Shown: positions 1 through 13,192, counted from the first letter of the stretch. The stretch is DNA of 64,000 nt from Mixophyes australis (GCA_036250195.1 JAVHZZ010000002.1:274168960-274232959); one strand, 5' to 3'. The notes: generated by a model from the letters alone, not told the origin. Numbers and translations: made by a program.

Positions 1-2083
1 ATTTTATATGGTAATTTGTAGTTCACCAAATCTGGTAAAGGCAAAATGCAATGTAAATCCCTTCTTTTTGAAACCTCACATTATTGCACAGTTTCGAAAA
101 TCAAAAATGTAGGTACTGTAAGGTATAGAGCAGGGAAAATCCAGTAAAGATCCTTTTAGTAAATGTAGTAAATTGTCATAGAAATTGTCAGTTTTTTCAC
201 GGATGTTTTTGGTGTTTTCCAAACAGCCAGATGTACTGCTCTAAAATAGCTGGCTTTTAAAAAAACATATTAGACACAGCCATCAGGATTTTCTGACTTG
301 GTAAGAATACAAAAAGTATTGTTACTGCTGCAGGATGAAAACAGTCTTCATAAAAAGTCAGAAAGGACCTATTAGCTTAAATTTATATAAACTTGTATTA
401 AAAAGTTAACATTTACAAAGCAATGTCTTACTATTATTTTTCGGAATATTAAGCATGATCCAGATTTCCTATTCTAGCTTCCTCAGGGTCAACAATGTAA
501 CATTGAGTGTTTTACATTTAAATAACACAGATCACCTAGTCCTCAAGTCATGCGATGCATAACTCATATGGTACATAAAATCTTTCATGCATAGGGCCCA
601 TGATGTATAAGTAAAATGATGCATAAATCCATACTTCCCAACTTTTGGTTTCTCCTAAGAACAGTGTTCACGCTGCCACTCTGTGGTGGCAAGCACCGAG
701 CCACCCCCAGCCCCACACCCCCAGCCCCATCTTGCCCTTAATATCATCTTCAAATTTCACCCAACAAAATTCTTAATCTAATGTAAATTGTCAAAACATT
801 TTAAAAAAGCAACTTTTTGGAGGATTAAAATTTATGCTTGCATATTTTTCATATCTTACTTTCGGGAGATGCAGAGGTAAAGAAGTAGTCAAGACTTGAC
901 GTGCTTCACATTAATTACCCTTGCACTTTTCAGCAGATAAGAACTCACCAGGAGAATTCTCTGGTTTCCCGGGAGTCTATGAGGTCTCTACCTAATTTTG
1001 GAGTCTCCAGAATATTCCAGGAGAGTAGACGACTATAATTACAATTTGCTACTTTACAGGCATGACACTGGTCTTAGAACATACTATTATTTACTGCTAA
1101 AAATATAGCTACAGATATATAATTTCTTAATAAAAAGGAGACTGCCAGGTTATTTTATCACCCAATAAGGGATTACATTTCAGAACCTGACAATTTTTCT
1201 GGATTATGCGTAATAATTTTGGAGTCCCTACTAAGAAGAAGAAGCAGCGGTTGATTAGATACAGTATGTATTCTTGGGCAAGTCATAATAAGGCACCTTG
1301 TATTTTCTTCCTATTTTTTTCTATAAAAATTCCCTTAATAGTATTGGACTTGGTATAGTAATTTTCAATTGTGCTGATCATATTAAAATTCTCTTTTGAT
1401 TATTAATTAGCTGCAAACCATAATGGATTCTCCTGTGCTCAAATCCATGATTGTCAGTAGACTTGCAATATCATTTTTTCCTGAGTATAAATCGGCAAAT
1501 CCAGAAATTGTGCAAAATCTTACTATAGTATGTGGTGAAACACATATTTCTATCATTATCTTTAATGCACTGTATAAAATACTCAAGTGATTCCTAGTTA
1601 CCCATCCAAAATAACAGACAGTCATGAATTTATATTTTCCACCAAACCAGATGTCCACCTTCAATGAACATTGTTCAAAAATGCTTTTTTCTAAAAGCCA
1701 CAAAACATGTTGGAATGAAAAAGGCCTTCATTGCCAAACCTGTAAGAGATGTATTAGCATATTAAGAATAATTATGATATAAAGCACATTTTCTACATTC
1801 AAATATAAATTCCTTTTGTGGCAACAGGAGATCAATATTATCCTCAAGTGCAATCCAGCTCTAATCCCTGTCTATGTTCATTAATCGTGCGAATCACTGG
1901 AACATATACTATAAACATATTCATTGTAAATAATCATATTCCAATATTGTAAAACATCACAATAATTATTTCAATAAGATGGTAACACAACTATTGTTGC
2001 AAAAAATAGAAACATATTCAGATAAATGACACATTATAGTATAAATTTCCAATACTAATAACCCCCCTAGTGATTTTAAGGAT
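1..2083. other. AT-rich non-coding DNA, nothing recognised
   Basis: No coding, RNA or terminal-repeat structure is recognised in this stretch. Open frames are short and lack motifs. A small C-rich run with a repeated CCCCAGCCCC pattern lies near 700-730. It may be ancient degraded repeat or unique non-coding DNA. Confidence 0.5.
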
Positions 2084-2660
2084 GTAGGGGCTGCTGGGAG
2101 AGGGGGTGAGAAAGCCAGGGGTAAGGGGGTGCTGGGTGAGAGAGCCAAATGGGAAGGGGGTGCTGGGAGAGGGGGTGAGAGAGTCAAAGGGGAAGGGAAT
2201 GCTGGGAGGGGGGTGAGAGAGCCAAAGGGGGAGGGAGTGAGAGAGCCAAAGGGGAAGGGGGTGCTGGAAGAGGGGGTAAGGGAGCCAAAGGGGAAGGGGG
2301 TGCTTGGAGAGGGGGTGAGAGAGCCCAAAGGGAAGGGAGTGCAGGGAGAGGGGGTGAGAGAGCCAAAGGGGAAGGGGGTGCTGGGAGAGGGGTGAGGAGC
2401 CAGGTGGTAGTGGGCACTGGAAGAGGGGGTGAGAGAGCCAGGGGGTGCAGAAAGAGGGGTGAGAGAGCCAGGGGGTAGAGGGTGCAGGAAGACGTGTGAG
2501 TGCCAGGGGGGTAGACAGTGCAGGAAGACGTGTGAGAGTGCCAGGGGAGAAGGTGGTGCAGGAAGACATGTGAGAGCGCCAGGGAAGAAGGTGGGGCAGG
2601 AAGACGTGTGAGAGAGCCAGGGGAGAAGGTGGTGCAGGGGGTTAAGTGAGAGGGACAAAG
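2084..2660. repeat. G-rich minisatellite
   Basis: Degenerate tandem repeats of roughly 37-40 bp built from blocks such as GAGAGCCAAAGGGGAAGG and GGGGGTGCTGGGAGAGG. The right third (2430-2660) changes to a related unit containing GCAGGAAGACGTGTGAGAG. The plus strand has many G runs, so G-quadruplexes are plausible. Open frames across it on both strands (Pro/Ser/Leu-rich or Gly/Glu-rich) follow from the repeat composition and are not genes. Confidence 0.9.
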
Positions 2661-2979
2661 GAAAAGATGGTGCAGGGGCATAGGTAAAAGAAAGTGTAAA
2701 GGGAGAGACATCTTAAGAATGGGAATGTCAGGGATGCAGCCATCATAAAACACAAGTAATAATGAAGAATGGGAATGCACAGAGGGAACAAGTGTTAAAA
2801 AAAAAAAAAAATCAAGCCTTCATACTCCATTCACTTATATTTTCCATATCACCACTTCTAAATTTACGCTTCGACCACTGCCCCTCTGTTCCTGCTCCCG
2901 ACTGCCTGTGTGAGCTGACAGCTGCTGATCCCTCCTCGCCCAGTAGGAGAACAGAACACAGGATGCCATAATCAGGTAA
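2661..2979. other. Non-coding flank of the provirus
   Basis: Unrecognised sequence with a 14-A run near 2797. It ends in the GTTC that was duplicated when the provirus inserted. Confidence 0.4.
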
Positions 2980-2983
2980 GTTC

Positions 2984-3826
2984 TGTCGAAGTCGTATAAT
3001 TGGATGAACGAAAGTATATTGGTTGATATTGTTTTATTGGCCGATTGCACTCAGTATGCCACGCTACACGTGGCATACGGCGATCGCATGGTAAAATACG
3101 CACGTACACACTCGCATTACAACATTTAGTTATTTATGTAATTCATATTCATATTGGATCCATTACACAGTAATTTATGAGCAGATAGTATTTGGTTTAT
3201 TATTAGTTTATATAATATGATTATATGTGCACTTCAGTGATATATATGGTTCAGATAATAGGAAAGGTGGCATGTCTAGTATCATATTAAAACCCTATTC
3301 ATCAGCAGCTGTCCGGTGCAGTCGGCGAAGAGATAGTACATTGCATACTTTAGTTATTGATATTAAGGAATAAACCTTTGTAGGATGCTGGCTATGAAAT
3401 GCTCACATCCCCTGGAGAGACGACCCCCACCTTTGGATTCCTTAGATTGAATCAGCCTATGACCTGTTTACCCTGGACCCACCCGACGTCTGGACCTATA
3501 GAAACAAGCTACGTCATCTCTATTGTTCACTCTGTAACACTGTACTGTATATATAATCATACCTGCACCCCCACCAGCCTCAGACTTCACTGATCACAGT
3601 ATTCAAAGGTGAATCACTGTTCACTGGTGCACGTGTTTAGCGCAGCGTAGCGCAAGCGGTATGTATTTATCTTTTGGTATTGGCTGTACTGTACTGTATC
3701 TTAATATAATAATGTATTGAACTGTTAAACTATTTACATCTGCTAAAATAAATCACTTTGTGCGTTAGAAACACAATACAATCGCTTGGGCAATGCTTAT
3801 TTGAAAACAATAAAATTACTTTAATA
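2984..3826 (+). repeat. 5' LTR of provirus
   Basis: Matches 10139-10980 with scattered substitutions and a small indel. TATA-like stretches occur near 3211 and 3547, and an AATAAA polyadenylation signal near 3747. The 3' terminus reads TTAATA rather than the usual CA. The boundary is fixed by where the two copies diverge and by the GTTC duplication. A possible primer-binding site beginning TGGGCGCTC follows about 3 nt downstream; I could not match it to a tRNA. Confidence 0.88.
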
Positions 3827-4805
3827 ATTTGGGCGCTCTTGAGTTAGGAGGTTACGTTGCCGGAAGGTATGCAACGCTGACGGAATTTTGTTCCTCAACA
3901 AGGGGTGGATATTGACGGACGCGTCTCATACGGGAAAGAACGCAATGTGTTCAAAACCTGTTGTCCATTCTGTGTTGAGAAATCGAATGTCCGCAGTTGC
4001 GTAATCTGAAGAAATGCTAACTAGAATCTAGGGACAAGAAAGAAAAATGTTTCTTTTTATTGTCGTTTTGCGCTTTAAAAGGTATTGCATTGCATAGGGT
4101 ATGCGTATTTCCTGCTCAGCATATGCTAACTTCCGGTATTGTTTCCACGTGGTTAAACAATTGTGTTCATTGTCTATTATATATGCATAGTGTAATCACT
4201 TGGTAAAATCTCTGAAAAGACAGTGCCATTGTTTGGGAAAGTTATTTTCTGTGCAGAAAACTAAGGTGTATGTGTTTGGTGATTGTATGATTTTGAAGTG
4301 AAAGTTGATTTACTGTCAAAAAGACAGGGATATCGGTTGCCGTTTGACGAGGCGGGCTGGACAACCGAGGTTGTATACAAGGCAGGTATACTGGCAGCAA
4401 AAGCCCTGTTTGAAAAGAGAACAGTTAAAAAGCTTTTGGAACTTTCTCCCCAAGAGTAATCGCAAAGTTTAGCAATAGTTAGTATCGCTAAGCGGTGCGA
4501 TCGGACCGCATGGTTTATTGTGCAACCGTGCTTGTGACTTGGGTTGAACGGCTGGAGGAATTACGCTGGTACAAACGGGTAAACTCCGGAAATACCAGTT
4601 TAGTAATACTCAACAGATTTTGTGGAGAGCCAGGATATTGAGGAGCTGATATTTCTGTTGTCCATAGTGATATTTCTGTGTTAGGAGGTGTGTGGGCGTA
4701 GCCTGTGAAACCGTCCACGGATAAAAATCTCTAGTAGGTTCTGTTTGAAAGGAGAACAGGTAAAAAGTATTTTTCCATAGCATTGAGAAATAGGTGGTTT
4801 TCACA

Positions 4806-6041
4806 ATGGGTGCTAAGCAAACACTAGAGATGGTTGATGTTTTGCTGCTTAAGGAAGGACCAATTGATTCGGCGAGGTTCCGTATGTTTAATAAATATGG
4901 TGCGTATGCAATGGCATACTGCGACAAATGGGTCAAGATGACCCGGGAGTGTGTGAAACCTTTCCCAAACATAGGTAGTCTTGACTCAGAGGTGTTAAAT
5001 AATGTTAGAGATAAAGTGCGGTTGATTAAATCAACAAAAACGAGAATTGAACATGATGACTGTTTAAAATTGTGGCAACAAGAAGGGTACACGCGGCAAG
5101 GGAACGCGTGCTCAGTGGAAGTAGGCGTGGCGCAAATCGCGCGCACAACGGAAGTGAGCGGTGCAAAGCGTGGCGATCTATGCGCAAACGTGCCCCAGAC
5201 AAGTTCGGTCGGGGCGGTAAGTACAGCCAATACCAAAAATGTAAAAAAAAATGTAACTAGTAACTTGTATGTTGTTTTAAGTAATGGTAAAAGTAATGTT
5301 TCAGGACAAAGAAAAGGAACGATCCCACCAGCAGGGGCAGCGGTTGAAAGTGGTGAGAATAATGTAAGGGTTAATAAAAGGGGAGACATCCATTGTACTG
5401 CAACAGCAATTTCAGCAACTAGTTCAGAACATAGTGATTTGGTAGACTTACATCCTGTTCGCACAACAGCAGTTCCTAATGAGAAAGCGGACAGAGATGG
5501 TGTAGTTCCCGTAAAACATGAAGTAACACATTCTCCACGGACTAGGTCTGAAATGTTCTCAATTTTGTCTGATTTCCCTGATCCTAGAAAAGATTTGGCC
5601 AAATGTCAGAAGTTTGTTAGATATTATGGTAATGTGTAGGAGCCAACTAATAACGATTGGCGAGTATTATTGAAGACCTGTCTTCCTCTCAATACTGATA
5701 TACAAAAGTTCATTAAGGATTGTATGTTGGAGGAGGATGAATCCTTAACCGAGGATGATAATCAGGACAATATTAGACATATAATCACACAGTTGGCTAT
5801 ATATTTTCCAGTGATAGTGGACTGGAGTAAAATTTTTACTATCAAACAAAAGGATAGTGAAAATGCAACAGACTATTTTTGCAGGGCTCTGATAGCGATG
5901 GCCAAATATACTGGGGTATCAGACATAAAAGATAATGTACACTACAGAGAGGTTGCTGTTACAGTTCTAATCGATGGCCTCCGGGAAAATTTGAAAACAG
6001 AGTACAAACTTCATTACCACACTGGAAAGGAATCACTGTAA
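4806..6041 (+). pseudogene. gag: gag (matrix/capsid part) of the provirus, interrupted
   Basis: The start at 4806 is chosen over the in-frame ATG at 4794 because it gives Met-Gly, the N-myristoylation context of retroviral matrix proteins. The frame runs to a TAG at 5637-5639, then stays open in the same frame to 6041, so one ancestral gag is cut by an in-frame stop. The first part is basic and Ser/Thr-rich, compatible with matrix plus a linker. The second, acidic then helical, is in the capsid position. No protein family is identified beyond position and the zinc knuckles that follow. Confidence 0.7.
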
Positions 6042-6202
6042 ATGTTCTCAGGGAGTCAGTCATAGGACATGATCAGAATATAAATAAACAGAAAGAGACA
6101 CTAAGTGATAAGGTAATGATGGTAAGTATCCCAGCATTAGAGGGACTGCACACATGACCACAGTGTAATAACACCTGGGTTAAGGAAAAAAAACAACATG
6201 AG

Positions 6203-6403
6203 TTGAGGAAGTGTTTTCAATGCAATAAAATAGGACACTTAGCAAAAGATTGTGCAGACATGACAAGGACGTGTTTTTACTGCCTTAAGAAGGGACACAT
6301 GAGTAGGAACTGTGTAGAGAGAAAAAGGGATACCTGGGTTGGAAATCACATAGACACAAACAAAGGAGGCGTACACAAGTCTCAGAGGTTCCCAAACAAT
6401 TGA
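6203..6403 (+). pseudogene. gag: nucleocapsid zinc-knuckle region of the provirus
   Basis: Two perfect CCHC boxes (C-X2-C-X4-H-X4-C), CFQCNKIGHLAKDC and CFYCLKKGHMSRNC, lie about 10 residues apart, the RNA-packaging signature of retroviral nucleocapsid. This frame differs from the upstream gag frame, so a frameshift separates them between 6041 and 6203. Nothing recognisable as protease or RT follows the stop at 6403. Confidence 0.85.
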
Positions 6404-7243
6404 TTGCACACCCTGTATTAACTAATACTTTGGGGGAGAACTATAGCCAACTCTAGAGTATAGGTCAGACCTGTAGTCCTAAACTCAGGCGTGGTAAATG
6501 TTAAATCGGTGATAAGTATTAATGTGCAAAGTTTAGAAAAAAAACTGAATACAAGGTAATCTTTGTTGATGTTGCTTGTTTGTTTTATGTTGTCACATGT
6601 TTGCTTTCCTAAATCGCTGGCCGATGGTAAATTATGAGAATGTTTGGTTTGTTTGTTGTTTAAAGATAACTATCTTGTCTTTTCTTCACAGATAAAGATA
6701 GACAAAAGAAGTATAGACTTAGTGTATACAGGGGTGGGATAGAGAAATAGAAAGATTACTCTTGAAAGACTAATTAACAATGGCTCATTTGAACACTCTT
6801 TGTTTCAGGCTGCAGTGAATCATAATAATTTGTTTGGCTGAGAATCATTATCCAAAAATGAAGTATGTACATACTTTGCTCCAAAATATCTTTTATGTAT
6901 TTCAGAGAAAATATGAGTCACTAAGAGTAAATTTTTCATTTCTCTATCATAAGTTAGGAAAGTCCGTTGAAAAGGTATGTAGTTAATGTTATACCGAGTT
7001 CTTAATGAACAAATGATGGACGACACTGGATTGTACTGTTAAGACTCCCTAATCAAGTAGGGGGAGGGATCATAGTTAAAGGAATACAGCCATTTTCCCA
7101 TAGAGTCCAATCCAGCTGTCATTTCTTTGCTGTAAAGATCTCCCTTTCTTCATGTATATTTGTTTTCAAACCTTTGTATTCAAATCTTTGTATTCCTATT
7201 ATTCATTGCTTTCTTATTTCTCATTTTTTTTTACATCTATGCT

Positions 7244-7282
<39 letters not shown>

Positions 7283-10138
7283 TCTGGTAGAGATAAAAAC
7301 AGACACAGTCTCATGAATGGGGCTAAGACATATTTTTTATTTTTTTACATAAGACAAATTCAGGGATACACACTAGATTGACATGAGTCACAGAAACAGT
7401 CAGGGGTTTTGTTTTCATGCGTACAGAAACTGCTGATTTTAAGCAGAAAGGTTCTGTTGTGGAAATACGATTCATGTTTTATAGATTGCATATCTGTTTT
7501 GTTTTTTTTGGGGTTTTTTTTTTGTGGTTCGTGCCTCCTGTACAAAAATGTGCCTTTATATGGATGCACAAAGGGTGGGGAGGACAGGAGGACAGAAGAT
7601 TGCTAGAGGTTAAGCATACAGATATGCATCTCTGTGTAGAACATTGGAGTAGGATTTTTACCACAAGATACGACATAATGTGAAACCCTAGAAAATGTCG
7701 AATTTTCATGTTTTATATTTTTCACTGTTAGACAGACATGTACTGGATACTGTTATATTTAAAGAAAGTGTTATAGATCTAGACCCCTTTGTCTTTCTCA
7801 CTTAGTCAAGTAGCTGAATGTGAGGTACTGAGAATGACATGTGAGTTGGCAGAGGGAAAATCGTTTCATATACATTGGTCTTCAGCATTTTTCTAGTCTA
7901 GGGGGAGATGTTGAGATGACTGAGAAATCTTTTTATAGTAATATCAGCACATGAGGAGGACACTACATAGAAGACTTTATACAGTGACACAGTTACCAAC
8001 TGAAGTAGCTGCTAGTAAAGTTCACACTTACGCACACGACCATACATGGCTGTCACACCAGGGCGAACATAGCTGTCAAATAGACAGCAGGGTTTTATGT
8101 GACAGCTAACTAATCTATGTTTTGTTTTGTTTTTCGTTGTATTGTTTTAGTTTTAAAATGTGAACACACACACACATTCACGCATACACATATTAGTTAA
8201 TATATGAAGATTTGGGTTACCTGAAGAATTTCTGCAGATAAAACAAATCCACGTCATCCAATTACCACCATGCAGGATCCTCAAGTATACACTGGTGTAC
8301 CAATGAAATATGTCTGGGTAAAGGTGTATTGAAATGTGTCTAATGTATTACTGTGTCATACTCAAAGCTTTTGTTATTCAATGTGATAGTCCTAGAGTTA
8401 TAATAGATGATAGGGATATTCATGTTATTGATAATAGATATATAATGTATGAGTAGTGGTAACAAATCACATACTTTCAATTAGCCATAAACCAGTGTGA
8501 ACATAAAGTAGTGGTACTCGGTAGAACGAATTGAATAGAATAAGAGTTGGAACTTTATTGAAGTGACTGATAGCTTCGGCCACTAGTCCTTCCCCGCTAC
8601 CAAAAGATCACTCCTGGGCAGATCCTTAACCTGTTGGCTTTTGAAATGTTCTTGACCCCTCTTGGGATGAATTTGTATCTGAGAGACTAGATTAGACCTT
8701 GAGAGGGAAGGTAAATAGTGAGACAGCAACCGAGAACGTCCTAAACACTGTTTCCTGAAAAGTCACACTAACTGTCAGGATGTTGGATCGGGAGAGTAAG
8801 TTGTGGAACAGAAATTTCTTAGGCTCAGGTTATTTGACAGACAGGTACCAGGTGTAGGCTACCAGCATCACGGCTTCAAGGGTAGCAGAGACACACTGGT
8901 GCCCATTCCACCCACTGCAGAGGAGCCAACACTCAGAGAAGGTTCCAAGGGCACTCATGAGTCTGTTCTGGAAGGCCTCGAATGCAGTTAGTAGTACCTG
9001 AGCCAAAGGCTAAGACTGTTGTCCAGCATGAAGTTGTAGTTTTTCCTGTTTTGTGTTCTCTCATTTCATTCTCGTCTCAGGACGGTCAATTCTTTTAATT
9101 ATTGGCAGGCGACAGAGACTGGTTCAGGTAATGATAATGAGGTATTGGGGATGAAGGAGAAGTTAGTAGCATAATCGGTACAGCCAATTACTCTATTCAA
9201 TTTAGGGGTAAAGGAAAATTTGGAAACCTTGGAGCTTGGAGAAAGTGCGAGGGGCTATTGTCTGAGTAGCATTACGTCCGTAAGTACATTGACCCCATAG
9301 TTAAAAAAAAGAGGTACACCCAGCAATGCCAGTTCAGTAACTTTCGGACTTGAGCAGGCATCCTTGAGAATGATTATCATTCTTGGGAGGGTAAGGTTTT
9401 AGACTAAACAAAGTGCTGGGCATGCCCTCACGTGCCTCAATGATTATATCAAGTAGGATTAGTTCTCTTTCCACTAAATATTCTTGAGGTACCTGAATTA
9501 TGGGTGGGAGGTCACTAGGGGAAAAGTACAACACCTAGGTCCCTTAGTCTGGAGTCTCTCAAAAGTTTACAAGCCGATCACTGTTAAATCTGAGTATTGG
9601 GAGACTGGGAAGAACGAACAGACAATAGCCCACCCACAAGTGTTGATGAAAAGAACTGATGACATTATTAGAAGTGTGTATATTAACGCAAGCTGAAGGA
9701 GGTTGTATATGACATTATTCATAGACATAGGATGATGCTATTGATGAACATGAAGTGTGTAAATGTATTCTGAGCTTAAAGACCTGCGTTAGACAGATGA
9801 ACCTGTTAAACTTGAAGAACTGTAGTAGAGTATTCTGTATAGCTGATACATGTTCTATTGTACCTTGTACCTTTCCAAATAATGTATTACGTGTTTTATT
9901 GCACCCTTGAAGGGCATACAAAAGGTTATCTTCAAGCTCCAGAAATGTACGGTCTATAGAAAAAGAAGAAATCGTTTTGAGGATTAAGACTCTCTCTTAT
10001 GATAACTTGTTTAGATCTACAAACAGCGTGGTAATACCCCAAGGGGGATTTGCATTACATAGCAATGAAACGTGGTACTGAGATCCTGCATATAACATCT
10101 TTAAGGTGATAGTTTATTATACTATCAAAGGGTGGAAC
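6404..10138. other. Provirus interior without recognisable genes
   Basis: By position this should hold pol and env, but no YXDD, DSG/DTG, HHCC or DDE motif is visible in any frame and open frames stay under about 90 codons. A (CT)n microsatellite spans about 7245-7280. A purine block AGGGGGAGA near 7902 resembles a second polypurine tract. Either pol decayed beyond recognition or this was always a gag-only, non-autonomous element. Confidence 0.6.
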
Positions 10139-10980
10139 TGTCGAAGTCGTATAATTGGATGAACGAAAGTATATTGGTTGATATTGTTTTATTGGCCGAT
10201 TGCACTCAGTATGCCATGCTACACGTGGCATATGGTGATCGCATAGTAAAATACACACGTACACACTTGCATTACAACATTTAGTTATTTATGTAATTTC
10301 TATTCATATTGGATCCATTACACAGTAATTTATGGGCAGATAGTATTTGGTTTATTATTAATTTATATAATATGATTATATGTGCACTTCAGTGATATAT
10401 ATGGTTCAGATAATAGGAAAGGTTGCATGTCTAGTATCATATTAAAACCCTATTCATCAGCAGCTGTCCGGTGCAGTCGGCGAAGAGATAGCACATTGCA
10501 TACTTTAGTTATTGATATTAGGGAATAAACCTTTGTATGATGCTGGCTATGAAATGCTCACCTTCCCTGGAGAGACGACCCCCACCTTTGGATTCTTTAG
10601 ATTGAATCAGCCTATGACCTGTTTACCCTGGACCCACGCAACGTCTGGACCTATAGAAACAAGCTACGACATCTCTATTGTTCACTCTGTAACACTGTAC
10701 TGTATATATAATCATAGCTGCACCCCCATCAGCCTCAGTCTTCACTGATCACAGTATTCAAAGGTGAATCACTGTTCACTGGTGCACGTGGTTAGCGCAG
10801 CGTAGCGCAAGCGGTATGTATTTATCTTTTGGTATTGGCTGTACTGTACTGTATCTTAATATAATAATGTATTGAACTGTTAAACTATTTACATCTGCTA
10901 AAATAAATCACTTTGTGCGTTAGAAACACAATACAATCGCTTGGGCAATGCAATTTGAAAACGATAAAATTACTTTAATA
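10139..10980 (+). repeat. 3' LTR of provirus
   Basis: Partner of the 2984-3826 LTR, same start (TGTCGAAG) and end (TTAATA), followed at once by the GTTC duplication. Preceded by the purine tract expected for plus-strand priming. Confidence 0.88.
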
Positions 10981-10984
10981 GTTC

Positions 10985-12074
10985 ATATATTTTCTCGTGT
11001 GCAATGTGCTTTTAACCATCCTTTCATGAACTGGAGGCACTACTGTGTATCCAATGACGTTTAAAACACTATGTATTGCTCATTATTGCGCTGTAATGTT
11101 TCTTGCATATTTATCTGTACAGAGATTTTTAATTAAGAGGAAAAAACGCTGCTTGTCATAAATTTTATCTGTGATTGTGTCAATATATCTATTTTTGTTT
11201 GCATTGTAAATGGTGTATTAAGCTGCTCCTGGGACTCACACTCTCAGTATCTGATATGCTGTACCAATTTTTATTTGTGAATTAGTTTTTGTCTGGGCAC
11301 TACTAATGGTTTGGGGGCACTACTATGGCATAATGATATTTGGGGACACTATTGTGGTATAATATGACCTTGGGGCACTACGATGTGGCATAATATGAAC
11401 TGGGCGCACTACGGTTTGGCATAATATGAACTTCTGCCAAAGGCAAGTCTTCATTGTTGAATATGATGGAAGCCCAAAGAAGTTGCTGTATCGTGGCCCA
11501 AAATTCCTCTTGTCGGCCCTGCCTGTGAGTCAAGGGGGTAGACATCTCCAGGTAAATAATCTAAATGTTTCCCATCTGTTTTCCATTAAACTGATGGATC
11601 ACAACCAATTATCTCTCACCCACTTCCAATATCCCCCTTAATTTATATAATGTGTTATTTAATATGAATAGAAAAGATGCATATCCAGTTACTAAAAAAA
11701 GTTAGTAAAAAAAATATTTTTCTCTGACATTTTGCTGTAGATGGAAATACTTTTAATGCGGCCATGTGGGTTCAAATGATCATTTAATAGTTATGTTTTT
11801 TTTTTAGATATATCTTAGAGTTTTATTTCATGTGGAATGAATCATGAAAATTCTGCCATTACTATTTAATTGAGGGAAAAGGGTACCTGTTGACTATATG
11901 TGTGTAACTATTCTGTTGTTGCTATTTTGTGGGAGATTTGAAAAAAGCAAAACATTGGTTTCCTACAATGGCGCCTGTATAATTGGTGGTATTGCTGTAG
12001 TATGGGGTGGCGTGGTGGCAGCAGTGAGTTTTGTAGTGTGTTTGGGGCTTAGTATTGTTAATAAGTAGGTGAGG
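10985..12074. other. Non-coding DNA with a short degenerate tandem repeat
   Basis: At about 11290-11430 a unit of roughly 35 bp (GGGGCACTAC, then TGGCATAATATGA) repeats four or five times with drift. The rest is unrecognised AT-rich DNA. Confidence 0.5.
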
Positions 12075-12290
12075 GTATTGCTGTAATGTGGGGGGTGATG
12101 CCGGTTGCTGTAATATGGTGGGTGATGCCAGTTGCTGTAATGTGGGGGGTGATGCCAGTTGCTGTAATGTGGGGGTGATGCCGGATGCTGTAATGTGGGG
12201 GTGATGCCGGATGCTGTAATGTGGGGTGTCATGCTGGTTGCTGTAATGTGGGGGTGATGCCGGTTGCTTGAATGTGGGGTTGACTGATGT
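12075..12290. repeat. 29-30 bp minisatellite
   Basis: About seven copies of a unit with core GCTGTAATGTGGGGG followed by TGATGCCGGTT. Looser relatives continue to about 12400. The His/Pro-rich minus-strand open frame across it is a by-product. Confidence 0.85.
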
Positions 12291-12818
12291 AGTATGAGTG
12301 TGTGTGGGGGGCTATTTATTGCTGTAATTTGGGTACTAATAATGTATTGTCATGGTATTTATTGATGTAATTGGGGTGTTAACAATGTAATGTTGAGGGT
12401 CATTAGGAGAAATAATTCTCCCCCACACACACACACTCATAGTACATCATATTGTACTGCACCAGCAACACGCACTGCGCCAGCATCAGTGTGCAACAAT
12501 ATAGTACATGGAGCCCACAACACGTGGGCCTGTGTGCTTTAAATGCCAGGGCTGATTTTTAGTCCCAGTCCGGCCCTGCCTCCTACCCTTTCCAAGAAGT
12601 CTTCTGAATGCTTTTAAAAATTGAAGCGCTTCATTTTTTGATAACTTTTTATAAGTGCAGCATCCAGAAGAGGTACTAATGTCATGTATCACGAAAGCTA
12701 TAGAAAATTATATAATATGCACAGATGAGACAAAAGGTAACATTTGTAGCCTCAACCTACAGGTAGGCTTTTTATGATTTTCTGCTTGGAAACCTTAAGT
12801 CTATTGTTGTATAGAAAG
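12291..12818. other. Non-coding DNA
   Basis: Contains minisatellite relics and a short CA run near 12425. No gene or terminal repeat is recognised. Confidence 0.45.
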
Positions 12819-13192
12819 TAGAGATGGGCAGGCTCGGTTCACTGAGATCCGAATCCATCCGAATTTCGCCTATCCGAGTACCGAGCCCTCTCCCGCCCAT
12901 TCGGAATCAAAATCGAGGCAAAACGTCATTGTGACGTATTCATATTTCTGAGCTCAGCTCTCGCGAGATTTGAAAAGCATAAATACCCGCCTCCATAGCA
13001 ATCCATCGCCATTTGACAGAGGGAGAGAGCAGGGTTAGCTCACAGGCTATATTGGCGCAGGGACAGAGCAATAATTGGACACATTATTGTTTCTATTCTA
13101 TTCTATACAATTCTAATATTATTACCAATTGTATTAGCAATTGTTAGAGCAGTAAGAGAGGAGGATAGAGGAGGCTTTTTTTTTCATATTTT

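Larger units (their letters stand above)
2984..10980 (+). mobile_element. LTR retrovirus-like provirus, complete two-LTR structure, pol not recognisable
   Basis: Two direct repeats of 843 and 842 bp bound a 6.3-kb interior. Both begin TGTCGAAG and both stop at TTAATA, where the flanks diverge. A 4-bp target duplication GTTC lies at 2980-2983 and 10981-10984. A purine tract (AAAGGGTGGAA) sits directly before the 3' LTR. The interior has a gag with a myristoylation-type start and, further on, two CCHC zinc knuckles, then about 3.7 kb with no recognisable protease, reverse transcriptase, integrase or env. Two zinc knuckles argue against a simple gammaretrovirus-like gag, but I do not assign a genus. 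It is an old, defective or non-autonomous insertion: the gag is broken and the LTRs have many scattered differences. Confidence 0.85.

Noticed and set aside
1966..2780. Long Pro/Ser/Leu-rich and Gly/Glu-rich open frames
   Set aside because: They are translations of the G-rich minisatellite in several frames at once.
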